This document shows, one piece after another, positions 16,919-26,030 of a stretch of DNA of 64,000 nucleotides. The position numbers and the translations under genes are program-made. The notes under the pieces were generated by a model. It searched no databases, was not told the origin of the DNA, and saw only the letters and a program-made list of their open reading frames with translations. Source of the DNA: an uncultured Bacteroidales bacterium. GTDB taxonomy: Bacteria; Bacteroidota; Bacteroidia; Bacteroidales; Bacteroidaceae. The stretch lies in the NCBI GenBank assembly GCA_902799685.1, contig CADCBO010000003.1, positions 208,454 to 272,453 of the forward strand, written 5' to 3'. Positions within the stretch are counted from its first letter, which is position 1; each line of letters opens with the position of its first letter.

Positions 16919-18136
16919 TTATTTGGAAGGATTTCCTTTACGCTCAAACAGTTTCAGGTCTATGCAGTCACCCATCTGCACGTAACCGTCGGCATTTGGA
17001 TGCAGATAGTCATTCTCAAACAGATACTTGGGGTTGAGCTGTGCCGGGTCATTCGGGTTGCCCATAAATGCATCAAAGTCAATGACTCCGTCACAGTAAC
17101 CGCTGGTACGGATCCACTGGTTAAGCTGCTGACGGCCTGCCTCGTGGTTCTCACTGTAGTAGTTGTTGCCCTTGAACTGCATGACGGGTGCTCCATATAC
17201 ATATATGCCACGCTCATGAGCCTCCTGTATTATCTGTTTATAGACTTCAATTATGTCCTTGGCTTTCTGTATGGCATCACCGCGTCCGCCTAGGTCGTTC
17301 ACGCCTTCAAACAGTATGATGTATTTTACGCCCTCCTGCTGGAACAGGTCACGCGGGTAGCGGCTCTTGCCGGTGGGGCCAAGGCCGCCGTTAAGGATGC
17401 AGTTGCCGCCCAGTCCCATGTTGAGCACTGATACCCTTTTTGTCTTTTTGTTTGCAAGCAGACGGCGTGACAGATTATCGGTCCAGCGGTTCTGCTCATT
17501 TGTGGTCGATCCGCGTCCATCGGTTATTGAGTTGCCCAGAACCACAACGGCGCGGGCATTCTTTTCGGCCTTTATCTCTATGGCGTTGATAATGTACCAA
17601 TGGGCGGTCTTGACGGCATTACTGAAGTCTGAGCCCTGACCCTCAATAAGGTAAGAGTCTGTACGTGAACCCGGATGACCGGTAACGCTGGTGGATGAGG
17701 CCTGGCCCAGATGCATGGTTATAGCTACGTTCTGGCGTGTGCCCATGGGGAATTTTACGGGGTCGGATGTAACCAGCTGGCCAGGCTGTATGGTCACTGA
17801 CTTGCTTCCACCGAATGTCAGGCTGACTTCGGTTCCGGCTATGATGTCACTGTTGCTGCCGGCTGTTGCCGCATGTGCAATCTCAGCTGCATTTATGGTG
17901 ACGGGACCATTGCTGAACTCATTTGAAAACTTGACTCTGACTTCTTTACCGCTGATGGATGTCTGTACGATCTGGCGTATGGAGTTGTTCTCCAATCCGG
18001 GGGCAGGGGGGCAGTTGTGCGGTTCAACAACCTGCTCGGCGGTTGCCCAGGTTGCTACCCAATGTTTGCCGGCCGATGCCGGTGACCATGTAAGAACCGT
18101 CAGTGCGACGGCCAGAAGAATAGTATTAACTTTCAT
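16919..18136 (-). CDS. SGNH/GDSL-type esterase, secreted
   Basis: 405 residues from the ATG at 18136. The frame is open to 18508, but that extension covers the divergent promoter region and lacks a signal peptide, whereas M-K-V-N-T-I-L-L-A-V starts one ending in A-S-A-G. An N-terminal beta-rich domain (about 25-170) precedes the SGNH hydrolase domain with block I VVLGNSITDGRG (Ser), block II glycine in MGLGGN, block III Asn in FEGVNDLGG and block V His in YLHPNADGY. Such enzymes deacetylate polysaccharides. It is divergent from the hybrid regulator, so a role in polysaccharide response with GH115 is plausible. A weak -7-like box lies at 18177-18184 on the minus strand. Confidence 0.88.
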   Translation of the reverse strand: MKVNTILLAVALTVLTWSPASAGKHWVATWATAEQVVEPHNCPPAPGLENNSIRQIVQTSISGKEVRVKFSNEFSNGPVTINAAEIAHAATAGSNSDIIAGTEVSLTFGGSKSVTIQPGQLVTSDPVKFPMGTRQNVAITMHLGQASSTSVTGHPGSRTDSYLIEGQGSDFSNAVKTAHWYIINAIEIKAEKNARAVVVLGNSITDGRGSTTNEQNRWTDNLSRRLLANKKTKRVSVLNMGLGGNCILNGGLGPTGKSRYPRDLFQQEGVKYIILFEGVNDLGGRGDAIQKAKDIIEVYKQIIQEAHERGIYVYGAPVMQFKGNNYYSENHEAGRQQLNQWIRTSGYCDGVIDFDAFMGNPNDPAQLNPKYLFENDYLHPNADGYVQMGDCIDLKLFERKGNPSK

Positions 18137-18301
18137 ACCTGTTATTGTTATTTGTTGATTGTCTCTGTTGGATTGGTAAAGATACGGATTTATAACGCAA
18201 CAAGACAACACAACGTCTAATTTAATTAAAAATGTGTTCCGGACATTAGGATTTGTTCCATCCAAGACGACAAAAATGGAACATATATGCATATAAAGGA
18301 T

Positions 18302-18309
18302 TATCTTTG
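18302..18309 (+). promoter_or_regulatory. -7 box for the hybrid regulator
   Basis: TATCTTTG, a perfect TAnnTTTG match, 33 bp before the ATG at 18342. No good -33 element is seen. Confidence 0.55.
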
Positions 18310-18341
18310 CTACACTATTACTTTTCTTAATACTGAACCTG

Positions 18342-21300
18342 ATGCGTAAACCAATAATTGCACTGCTTCTGGGATTGCTTTCCTTCAACCTTGTAACGGC
18401 ACAGCATACATACCGTTTCTCAATAGGCCAATTGTCTGACGACCGTTTCCATGCCATCTGCGAAGATATGTCGGGATTCATCTGGATAGGTACCGAGAAC
18501 GGACTCAACCGTTATGACGGATACCATTTCAATCAGTTCTATCATGATGACAACGATTCGCTCTCGTTAATGAGCAATTACGTAAGGAGTCTTTATACTG
18601 ACAGTGACGGAACGCTCTGGATTGGAACAAACCGCGGTTTACAGTATCTCAAGCCCAGTGAAAAGAGTTTTCATACCGTTCCGTTTCCCGGAGGCAGGTC
18701 TCCGTACATCCAGAAGATATGCCAGTTCCGTGACGGACGCATATGGATTGCCGCCCATAGCGGGATATTCTGGGTTGATCCTGAAGAACCTGACCTGATA
18801 AACAGCGCTGTGAGCATCAATACCAGTCCCCTGGCAGAGGGCGCGTTCAGGACCTTGATAGAGGACCAGGATGGGGTGGTATGGCTGGGTACATCATCCG
18901 GCATTCTGCTGTATGACCCCAAGACCGACAAGGTATCTGAATTCGGCAGGGATATGATAGACCGTAACATCACCGGGATAAACATTGACTCAAACGGTAA
19001 GGTTTTCATAACCACAAACAATCATCTGTTCATGTGGAATCCTTCCAGACACAGTCTTGTAAGGCTTACACCCGACAGCGGAATATGGGAGATAACCCAT
19101 TCGTTCATAGATAAAGACGGCATTAAGATCTCCTTGAGGGGAAAAGGATTGCTGGCTCTTGATGAAGAGATGAGACTGTATAACTTTGAATTGAGTCCGT
19201 CAGACCATAGTCTTGAGAAACTGGATGTAAGCGCCTATTACCGCGACAAGGCAGGAAACAGCTGGATAGGGTGTTTCCTTTCCGATTTCATTCTTGTCAC
19301 CAAGGACAGGAATGAATTTGATTACTTCAGATTCTCCGACTATCGTGAAGAAGTATCGGGTACAGTGACTGCATTGGTGACAGATACTGACGGCAGGCTG
19401 TGGATTGGATACAACAACAACGGACTCACCTGCATGTCAGGTGATGGCAGGGTTTTGAAGAGCAGCCGGAACATGGAATATATCAGCTGCCTGTTCCGTG
19501 ACAGTCAAAACAGGATCTGGGCCGGTCTGCCCGGCGGTGGTCTGGCATTGGTTGATACCCAGACGGGAAAACTCAAGACCGTACTTACAAATGAGAGTTT
19601 CAACGTGTCGTCAATCGCTGAGGATAAAAAAGGCCGCATATATTATTCGGAACTTGGTAACGGATTCAGCAGATTCGATCCGGAAGTCATGAAACCTGAA
19701 CTGTACAGCGAATTTGCAAACAACGGGCCTAACGGCCGTTCACTGGGTAATGAATGGATTCATATCCTGATGATAGACAGCTGGAACAGGCTGTGGATAG
19801 GGCATGACAACGGTGCTGACTGTTATGACATAGACAATGAAAAGTTCACTGACAATAGCAGGCTTCTGGCGGCTATGGGTACATCGGGATGTACCTGCAT
19901 ACTCGAAGAGAAGGAGGGTGTCATCTGGTTCGGTACAGCCAGGGGTCTTGTGGTCTTCAACACCATAAGCGGCCAGACTAAAATACTGAATACCTCATCA
20001 GGCTTGTCAAGTAATGACATACGCGGTATGGTCAAGGATAATGAAGGTTATATCTGGGTTTCCACTCCTGGTGGAGTAAACCGTATCACTCCTGATGATT
20101 ATGAGGTGAGCCGTTTCTTTACCGAGGAGAGGGAATTCAACCGTGTTGCCGCATTCTCTTCTACAGACGAGAGGGTATATTTTGGCAGCAATACGGGAAT
20201 AACCGCTTTCACTCCCTACGATATTTCGACCGAATCAACCGTGAACAAGGTGGTATTGACCGGGTTCTATCTTAACGGCGAGCAGATTACGTCACAATCC
20301 TTATCCGGCGGCAAACGTATATCGGAGAAGCCATTGAGCATATCAGACCAGTTCAGGCTGGCGTACAAGGACAATTCTTTCACATTGGAGTTCAGTACTC
20401 TGAACTATGGTAATGAGATGAGTCTTATATTTGAATACTCCCTGAGTCCCGGTGGAGAGCAATGGACCCGTAACCCTGCCGGAGAGAACCGTTTCACATT
20501 CTCCAAGATGGGTTATGGCAGACATGCACTTTCTGTGAGGGCCAGACTTAATGATATGGTCTCAGAGCCAAGAACTTACATAATAAAGATTGAAGCGCCC
20601 TGGTATGCAACGTCCGTGGCCATCTGCATATATATTATCCTGATGCTCGTTATCATGATGGTCATCTTCAGGATGCGTCACAGAGCACGTCAGAGAGAGA
20701 TGGACGAAGCCAAGTTCCAGTCATTCATAAACGTAGCGCATGAGATTTGTGCTCCTATGACAATGGTCATATCGCCTTTGGAGGACATGCTTCATGATGA
20801 CACAGTTCCGGCTGACATCCAGTCCAATCTGCGTCAGATGCACAGAAGCTCAACCAGGATACTTTCACTGATAAACCAGTTGCTGGACATGCGTAAGTTT
20901 GATGAAGGTCAGATGCAGTTGCATTTTGCCGAGACGGACCTGATAAATTTCCTTATGGGACCGTTTGAGCTTTACATGCAGACGGCCGAAAAGCGCAACA
21001 TAAACTTCCGCTTTAACCATTCCATGGAGGAGCAGCCCGTATGGATAGACCGTGACAGCATAGACAAGGTCATGATGAACCTGCTTTCCAATGCATTCAA
21101 ATATACCCCCGATGAAGGTACGATAGAGTTGAATGTTGAGGTTGGTACCGATGAGCATATAGACGGACCGCTCAAGAACTGGGTGCAGGTATCGGTGTCT
21201 GACACCGGCATCGGACTGGAGAAGGAAGATATAGAGAAGGTGTTTGACCGTTTCTACAGGGCTGACAATAAGGTGACATCGGTTACTATGGGTATGGGTA

Positions 21301-22310
21301 TTGGCTTGAATTACAGTCAGATGCTTATAAGCATGCACAAAGGTACCATAAAGGCTGAGAACCGTCAGGACGGTCAGAACGGAAGCGTGTTCTCGTTCCG
21401 TCTTCCTCTGGGCAACAGCCATCTGGCACCGGAAGATATGGTTGATGCCGGGGATATAGCACGTACGCAGCTGGATAGAAGCAGGGTAAGCATGGATAAT
21501 GATGAGCCGGAGGAGACAAACATTTCCAAAGGAAGTTTAAAGGTACTTCTGGTGGACGATGATGATTCCATGCTTAACTACCTGTCAGACAATCTGAAGC
21601 ATAATTATAAGATAATTACCGCACGCAACGGCAAGGAGGGACTGAAGCTTGCCGTATCGCAGATTCCTGATATTATAATAACAGATGTCGTGATGCCGGA
21701 AATGGATGGAATTCAGCTTGTTAAGTCTCTCAAAGGCAATTCTCTTGTGAGCCACATTCCCATCATAATGCTGTCGGGCAAGAACAAGGTCCAGGACCGT
21801 ATGCTTGGACTGGATACCGGTGCTGACAGTTATCTACCTAAGCCTTTCTACATAAGTGAGCTTAAATCACTGATGGCAAACCTTATAAACAACCGTCTGA
21901 TAGTAAAGGGTAAATTCTCGGGTAAGCAGGAGCAGGCTGAACAGGTCAAGCCTGTGCAGTTTGAATCAAGTGACGAATTGTTCATGAGACGTGTCATGGA
22001 GATTGTCAACAAGAATATCTCTAACAGCGAGTTCAATATTACCCAGATGGTTGATGAGGTGGGAATGAGCCGCACGCAGTTACATAGGAAGCTCAAGGAA
22101 CTGACAGGTTTTTCGGCTTTAAGGTTCGTGCAGAACATCAGGATGCAGCAGGCCATGAAGCTGCTCAAGGAGAAGAAAGTGAATGTATCTCAGATAGCTT
22201 ACAGCGTGGGATTCTCGTCACAGACCCACTTCTCAACCACTTTCAAGCAATATTACGGCGTCAGTCCGACCGAGTATATCAGACAGCTTGAAGCCGACGA
22301 GCAGAAGTGA
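18342..22310 (+). CDS. Hybrid two-component system sensor/regulator
   Basis: 1322 residues in one chain. Signal peptide (1-21); two-bladed-propeller sensor built of WIGT-type reg_prop repeats (about 25-650); Y_Y_Y domain (about 690-755); one membrane helix (about 757-780); histidine kinase with H-box His near residue 799 in VAHEICAPMTM; N-box VMMNLLSNAFKYTP; DTGIGL and GMGIGLNYSQ boxes; receiver domain (about 1067-1185) with phospho-Asp in IIITDVVMPEMDG and Lys in YLPKPF; AraC-type DNA-binding domain (about 1210-1316). These regulators sense oligosaccharides in the periplasm and turn on polysaccharide utilisation genes. The H-box has Cys-Ala where most have Arg-Thr (HEIRTPLT). Targets may include the divergent SGNH esterase and GH115. 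Confidence 0.93.
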   Translation: MRKPIIALLLGLLSFNLVTAQHTYRFSIGQLSDDRFHAICEDMSGFIWIGTENGLNRYDGYHFNQFYHDDNDSLSLMSNYVRSLYTDSDGTLWIGTNRGLQYLKPSEKSFHTVPFPGGRSPYIQKICQFRDGRIWIAAHSGIFWVDPEEPDLINSAVSINTSPLAEGAFRTLIEDQDGVVWLGTSSGILLYDPKTDKVSEFGRDMIDRNITGINIDSNGKVFITTNNHLFMWNPSRHSLVRLTPDSGIWEITHSFIDKDGIKISLRGKGLLALDEEMRLYNFELSPSDHSLEKLDVSAYYRDKAGNSWIGCFLSDFILVTKDRNEFDYFRFSDYREEVSGTVTALVTDTDGRLWIGYNNNGLTCMSGDGRVLKSSRNMEYISCLFRDSQNRIWAGLPGGGLALVDTQTGKLKTVLTNESFNVSSIAEDKKGRIYYSELGNGFSRFDPEVMKPELYSEFANNGPNGRSLGNEWIHILMIDSWNRLWIGHDNGADCYDIDNEKFTDNSRLLAAMGTSGCTCILEEKEGVIWFGTARGLVVFNTISGQTKILNTSSGLSSNDIRGMVKDNEGYIWVSTPGGVNRITPDDYEVSRFFTEEREFNRVAAFSSTDERVYFGSNTGITAFTPYDISTESTVNKVVLTGFYLNGEQITSQSLSGGKRISEKPLSISDQFRLAYKDNSFTLEFSTLNYGNEMSLIFEYSLSPGGEQWTRNPAGENRFTFSKMGYGRHALSVRARLNDMVSEPRTYIIKIEAPWYATSVAICIYIILMLVIMMVIFRMRHRARQREMDEAKFQSFINVAHEICAPMTMVISPLEDMLHDDTVPADIQSNLRQMHRSSTRILSLINQLLDMRKFDEGQMQLHFAETDLINFLMGPFELYMQTAEKRNINFRFNHSMEEQPVWIDRDSIDKVMMNLLSNAFKYTPDEGTIELNVEVGTDEHIDGPLKNWVQVSVSDTGIGLEKEDIEKVFDRFYRADNKVTSVTMGMGIGLNYSQMLISMHKGTIKAENRQDGQNGSVFSFRLPLGNSHLAPEDMVDAGDIARTQLDRSRVSMDNDEPEETNISKGSLKVLLVDDDDSMLNYLSDNLKHNYKIITARNGKEGLKLAVSQIPDIIITDVVMPEMDGIQLVKSLKGNSLVSHIPIIMLSGKNKVQDRMLGLDTGADSYLPKPFYISELKSLMANLINNRLIVKGKFSGKQEQAEQVKPVQFESSDELFMRRVMEIVNKNISNSEFNITQMVDEVGMSRTQLHRKLKELTGFSALRFVQNIRMQQAMKLLKEKKVNVSQIAYSVGFSSQTHFSTTFKQYYGVSPTEYIRQLEADEQK

Positions 22311-22513
22311 TAAAGAGAAATTCAGGGGTATAGTATCAGGAACCGTCGCCACCCTCGGCGCGTCAGAGGGAGGGGCCCGTGCTCAAGAAGATGCTCTGGA
22401 AGGTAGGAGTTTACTCATGCCTTTCAGAGCGTCTTATTGGGGATGGGAGGGATAGGCCCGAAGGGCCGTAGTTCAGGATACTATACCCCTGAATTTCCTT
22501 TATCACTTCTATT
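22303..22513. repeat. Long nested palindrome between convergent genes
   Basis: The two ends are near-perfect inverted copies of about 38 bp (left arm 22303-22341, right arm 22472-22513), both reading AGAAGTGATAAAG(A)GAAATTC and then AGGGGTATAGTATC. Inside is a second inverted pair: AGATGCTCTGGAAGGTAGGAG against CTCATGCCTTTCAGAGCGTCT at about 22389-22436. GGCCCGAAGGGCC forms a further small hairpin. The arms run into the 3' ends of both flanking genes. It could fold into a long branched hairpin, act as a two-way terminator, or be a MITE-like element. No coding content is seen. Confidence 0.75.
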
Positions 22514-23342
22514 CCAAGGTGTGAAGAAACTTTATTTCTTCGGCCCAGAGGGTTTCATCGGGGGTTTCCAGGATGAAGGGGATGTGGTTAAGGTTCTGGT
22601 CCTGCATGATTTTCTTGAAGAAGTCGAGGCCTAAGAAACCTTTGCCTATGGAGTCATGGCGGTCAACGCGTGAGCCAAGTTCCTTTTTGCTGTCATTCAG
22701 GTGTATGGCACGCAGGTAGGAGAGGCCTATTTCGTTGTCGAACTCTTGCCAGACGCGTTCATACTCATTCTTGAGGTCGTAGCCGGCGGTGTAGGTGTGG
22801 CACGTATCTATGCAAACCCCAACGCGGCTCTTGTCATTCACACCGTCTATGATGCGTTTAATCTGCCAGAAGGCGAATCCTATGTTGGAACCCTGACCTG
22901 CAGTGTTTTCTATTACTGCAGTTACGCAGCTGGTCTTTTCTAGAGTCAGGTTTATGCTCTCTGCAATGCGGTCCATGCACTCCTCGGGGGTAATCTGCTT
23001 AAGATGGCTGCCGGGATGGAAGTTCAGCATGGTAAGGCCAAGCTGCTCACAACGCTGCATCTCCTCCAGGAATGATGCGCGTGATTTCTCCAGTCCTTCA
23101 GGATCCGGACTGCCCAGATTGATGAGGTAACTGTCATGCGGAAGTATATATCTTGCCTCAATTCCGGACTTTAACACTTCTGCCTTAAATTTCTCTATTT
23201 CAGCTTGTTGCAGAGGTGAACTAAACCACTGGCGCTGGTTCTTTGTAAACAACGCAAAAGCTGTAGCGCCAACTGCCATTGCATTAACAGGAGCGTTCTG
23301 AACGCCACCCGATGCTGATACATGTGGACCAATTTTTTTCAT
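22509..23342 (-). CDS. nfo: Endonuclease IV (AP endonuclease)
   Basis: 277 residues from the ATG at 23342 ([13 protein letters not shown]); a TTG three codons upstream also opens the frame. TIM-barrel AP endonuclease with the family's zinc ligands visible in FHPGSHL, the [12 protein letters not shown] segment, [38 protein letters not shown] in part, and the C-terminal LETP. It cleaves abasic sites in base excision repair. The length is normal for the family. A GGGG-CCCC palindrome sits 15 bp before the start and may affect its expression. Confidence 0.95.
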   Translation of the reverse strand: MKKIGPHVSASGGVQNAPVNAMAVGATAFALFTKNQRQWFSSPLQQAEIEKFKAEVLKSGIEARYILPHDSYLINLGSPDPEGLEKSRASFLEEMQRCEQLGLTMLNFHPGSHLKQITPEECMDRIAESINLTLEKTSCVTAVIENTAGQGSNIGFAFWQIKRIIDGVNDKSRVGVCIDTCHTYTAGYDLKNEYERVWQEFDNEIGLSYLRAIHLNDSKKELGSRVDRHDSIGKGFLGLDFFKKIMQDQNLNHIPFILETPDETLWAEEIKFLHTLE

Positions 23343-23356
23343 ATTCTTCAAAAATA

Positions 23357-23385
23357 GAACAATTGGGGTCTGACCCCTTTTGTAC
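23357..23385 (-). repeat. GGGG-CCCC palindromic element, copy 1
   Basis: AACAATTGGGGTCTGACCCC followed by TTTTGTAC. Same family as 27744, 27847 and 45601. It lies just upstream of the endonuclease IV start, unlike two other copies that overlap stop codons. Confidence 0.75.
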
Positions 23386-23397
23386 GATATGTTTCAT

Positions 23398-23477
23398 AAA
23401 TTGAGAATTTAGAATTGAGAATTGAGAATTGACCATGCGGTGCGTTTTTTTAATTTTCAATTCTCAATTTTCAATTA
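23398..23477. repeat. ATTGAGA-heptad element, copy 2 (shortened)
   Basis: Heptad arrays at 23398-23431 and 23451-23477 enclose CCATGCGGTGCGTTTTTTT. The ACGCAGGT half present in other copies is missing, so this is a truncated member. It lies between mutS2 and nfo, both on the minus strand. Confidence 0.75.
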
Positions 23478-23481
23478 ATAA

Positions 23482-26007
23482 TTATCCCAAGTCAACGACG
23501 GTGATGCCGTGACCGCCGAACTGGACATGCTCGTCGTGATAGTCCTTGACTGCAGGAACGGTATGCAGGTACTGGCGTATGAGGTTGCGCAGTATGCCGT
23601 TGCCTGTGCCGTGCAGGATACGCACTCGGCTCATTCCAATCAGTGTAGCGTCATCAATGAAGTGCATTACGGTCTGAATAGCCTCATCACCACGCATACC
23701 GCGAACATCGATATCAGGCTTGAATGCCAGCTTGCGGTTGTATATGTCATCGTGGGTCTGCTTGCTCACGTATGTTGCAGCGCGGACATCCTGCACCTTA
23801 ACGGGTTCGGCGGGCTCCAGGCGGCTGGCCTTTACCGATGTGGTTATCTGACCGAAAGCAACGGATATGTCGTTTTTGTTTACAGCAATCACTTCACCGA
23901 CCTGGGTTTGGCCCGCAAGACGGACTGTATCGCCAACTTTGAATGACTGTTTTGGGGAACTGCTTAATTGAGAATTATCTGTTTTTTCTGAAGTCTGTGA
24001 GGGTTCCACCTTTTTAGGGTGTAGGGCTTTGTCGCGTTTGCGCTGGTCACGACGTTCCTGACTCTGGCGTATGCGCTCCATTTTGCGTTGTATCTTAAGC
24101 TCCTCGTCACTGTTGCCGCGGTCATCGAGAGTATCCTTGAAGTCGGTCAGCTCCTGACGGGCCAGACGCGTCACTTCCTTGTCTGCCTGAGACTCCTTGA
24201 TGGTGCGTATTGTGTTTTCAATCATAGCGTTGGAGTCCTGGATAAGCTGGTCGGCACGCTCCTTGGCCTCACGTATGATTGATTTGCGTTCTTTCTGAAG
24301 CGATTCCAGCTCCTGACGGTGCTGTTCAATCTGCTGGTCCAGCTGTTTCTCAAGCTGATGCACGTTCTGACGCTTGTTCTCCCAGTAACGTTTGTCACGC
24401 ACTATGTCCTGCAGATACTTGTCGGCATTCACGTAGTCACGGCCTACAATCTGTGTGGCATCCTCAATCACATCCTCGGGCAGACCTATCTTGCGTGCTA
24501 TCTCCACGGCAAACGAACTGCCAGGATTGCCAATCTGCAAAATGTATAGCGGCTGCATCAGGTGACGGTCATAGAGCATGGCTCCGTTACGGATACCTTC
24601 GTTGCTGTCAGCGTAATGCTTAAGGTTCTGATAATGTGTGGTTATTATTCCGAATACATGGTTGCGGTTGAAACGCATCAGCACGGACTCCGCTATGGCT
24701 CCACCAATATTGGGTTCCGTTCCGCTGCCGAACTCGTCAATCAGGATAAGGCTTCGGTTATCGGCATACTTCATCATGTTCTTCATGTTGAGCAGGTGGC
24801 TGGAGTAGGTTGACAGGTCATCGTCAATACTCTGCTCATCGCCGATGTCTATGAATATGCTCTTGAATATGCCGGCATGACTGTTGTTACGCATGGGAAC
24901 AGGAATTCCGCACTGAAGCATGTACTGAAGCAGACCGACAGTCTTGAGACAGACTGATTTGCCGCCTGCGTTGGGGCCGGAAATGAGCAGTATACTGTTT
25001 TTGGAATCAAGGTCTATATCCAACGGTACCACTGTCTTGTCATGTTTGGCGAGAGACTGCTTGAGCAGTGGATGTATTGCCTGAACCCAATCAACCACGG
25101 TCTTACGTTCCAGAATGGGCTTGCAGCCGTCAAAATCAATGGCAAGGCGTGCCTTGGCGCGGATAAAGTCTATCTGTGCCATGAAAGAGTATGATTCCAG
25201 TATGGATGGTATCTGGGGACGTATGCCGTCAGTGAAGGCAATCAGTATGCGTGTAACCTCACGGCGTTCATCGGCCTCAAGCTCACGGATACGGTTATTG
25301 GCCTCAACAACCTCCTCTGGCTCAATGAACACTGTCTTTCCCGATGCTGATTCATCATGCACTATGCCACGTATCTTGCGTTTAAGTCCAGGTGCAACCG
25401 GGAGCACAAGACGGCCGTCACGCATGGTGGGTGCGGCATCCTTATCAACAAGGCCATCCGTCTGAGCCTGTTTTAGGATGCTGTTCAGAATACGCGATAT
25501 ACTGAATGATGTGTTGGCCAGGTCCATGCGGATGCGGTACAGATCAGGCGATGCATTGTCCTTGAGCTTACCGAACTTGGTGAGTATGCGGCTAATACCC
25601 TGGGTGATTGCCGGAAATACAGCTACGCTGGCAGCCAGTTCCGACAGGTTGGGGTAGAGTCCCTGATTGTCTTCCTTATTAAGGAAATCCACTATCCCGC
25701 TTATGGTTTCCAGTGAACGCCAAAGGCTTAATAGTTCGGATTCATCCATCCACGTACCTATTACCTTGATGCGGGACAGGGCCTCACGCAGGTCATGATA
25801 GTTCTGGTCGGGGAATGACTTGCCTTCGGTGAGTATCCTGACAAACTCCATGGTCTGGTCCAGCGCCTTCTCCACGGTCTGAAAATCAGTCTGGAACTGC
25901 ATCTGCTCCACAAGTTGTATGCCAAGAGGGCAGATGCAACGGTCTGACAGCATCTTCCTTATCTCGTCAAAACCGGTCTTATTCTCAAAATTGTCAGGGT
26001 AAATCAT
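23482..26007 (-). CDS. mutS2: Endonuclease MutS2
   Basis: 841 residues. An N-terminal MutS-like core and clamp region is followed by the ABC ATPase domain with Walker A GPNAGGKSV near residue 342, Walker B LILIDEFGSGTEP and the GIITTHYQ region. A long charged coiled coil (about 520-650), a beta-barrel linker (FKVGDTVRLAGQTQVGEV) and the C-terminal Smr nuclease domain (DVRGMRGDEA, RILHGTGNGILR) complete it. MutS2 acts in recombination control and, in some species, on collided ribosomes. The length and all domains are normal. Confidence 0.95.
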   Translation of the reverse strand: MIYPDNFENKTGFDEIRKMLSDRCICPLGIQLVEQMQFQTDFQTVEKALDQTMEFVRILTEGKSFPDQNYHDLREALSRIKVIGTWMDESELLSLWRSLETISGIVDFLNKEDNQGLYPNLSELAASVAVFPAITQGISRILTKFGKLKDNASPDLYRIRMDLANTSFSISRILNSILKQAQTDGLVDKDAAPTMRDGRLVLPVAPGLKRKIRGIVHDESASGKTVFIEPEEVVEANNRIRELEADERREVTRILIAFTDGIRPQIPSILESYSFMAQIDFIRAKARLAIDFDGCKPILERKTVVDWVQAIHPLLKQSLAKHDKTVVPLDIDLDSKNSILLISGPNAGGKSVCLKTVGLLQYMLQCGIPVPMRNNSHAGIFKSIFIDIGDEQSIDDDLSTYSSHLLNMKNMMKYADNRSLILIDEFGSGTEPNIGGAIAESVLMRFNRNHVFGIITTHYQNLKHYADSNEGIRNGAMLYDRHLMQPLYILQIGNPGSSFAVEIARKIGLPEDVIEDATQIVGRDYVNADKYLQDIVRDKRYWENKRQNVHQLEKQLDQQIEQHRQELESLQKERKSIIREAKERADQLIQDSNAMIENTIRTIKESQADKEVTRLARQELTDFKDTLDDRGNSDEELKIQRKMERIRQSQERRDQRKRDKALHPKKVEPSQTSEKTDNSQLSSSPKQSFKVGDTVRLAGQTQVGEVIAVNKNDISVAFGQITTSVKASRLEPAEPVKVQDVRAATYVSKQTHDDIYNRKLAFKPDIDVRGMRGDEAIQTVMHFIDDATLIGMSRVRILHGTGNGILRNLIRQYLHTVPAVKDYHDEHVQFGGHGITVVDLG

Positions 26008-26030
26008 TGTAAATGGCTGTTTACGGTAGT

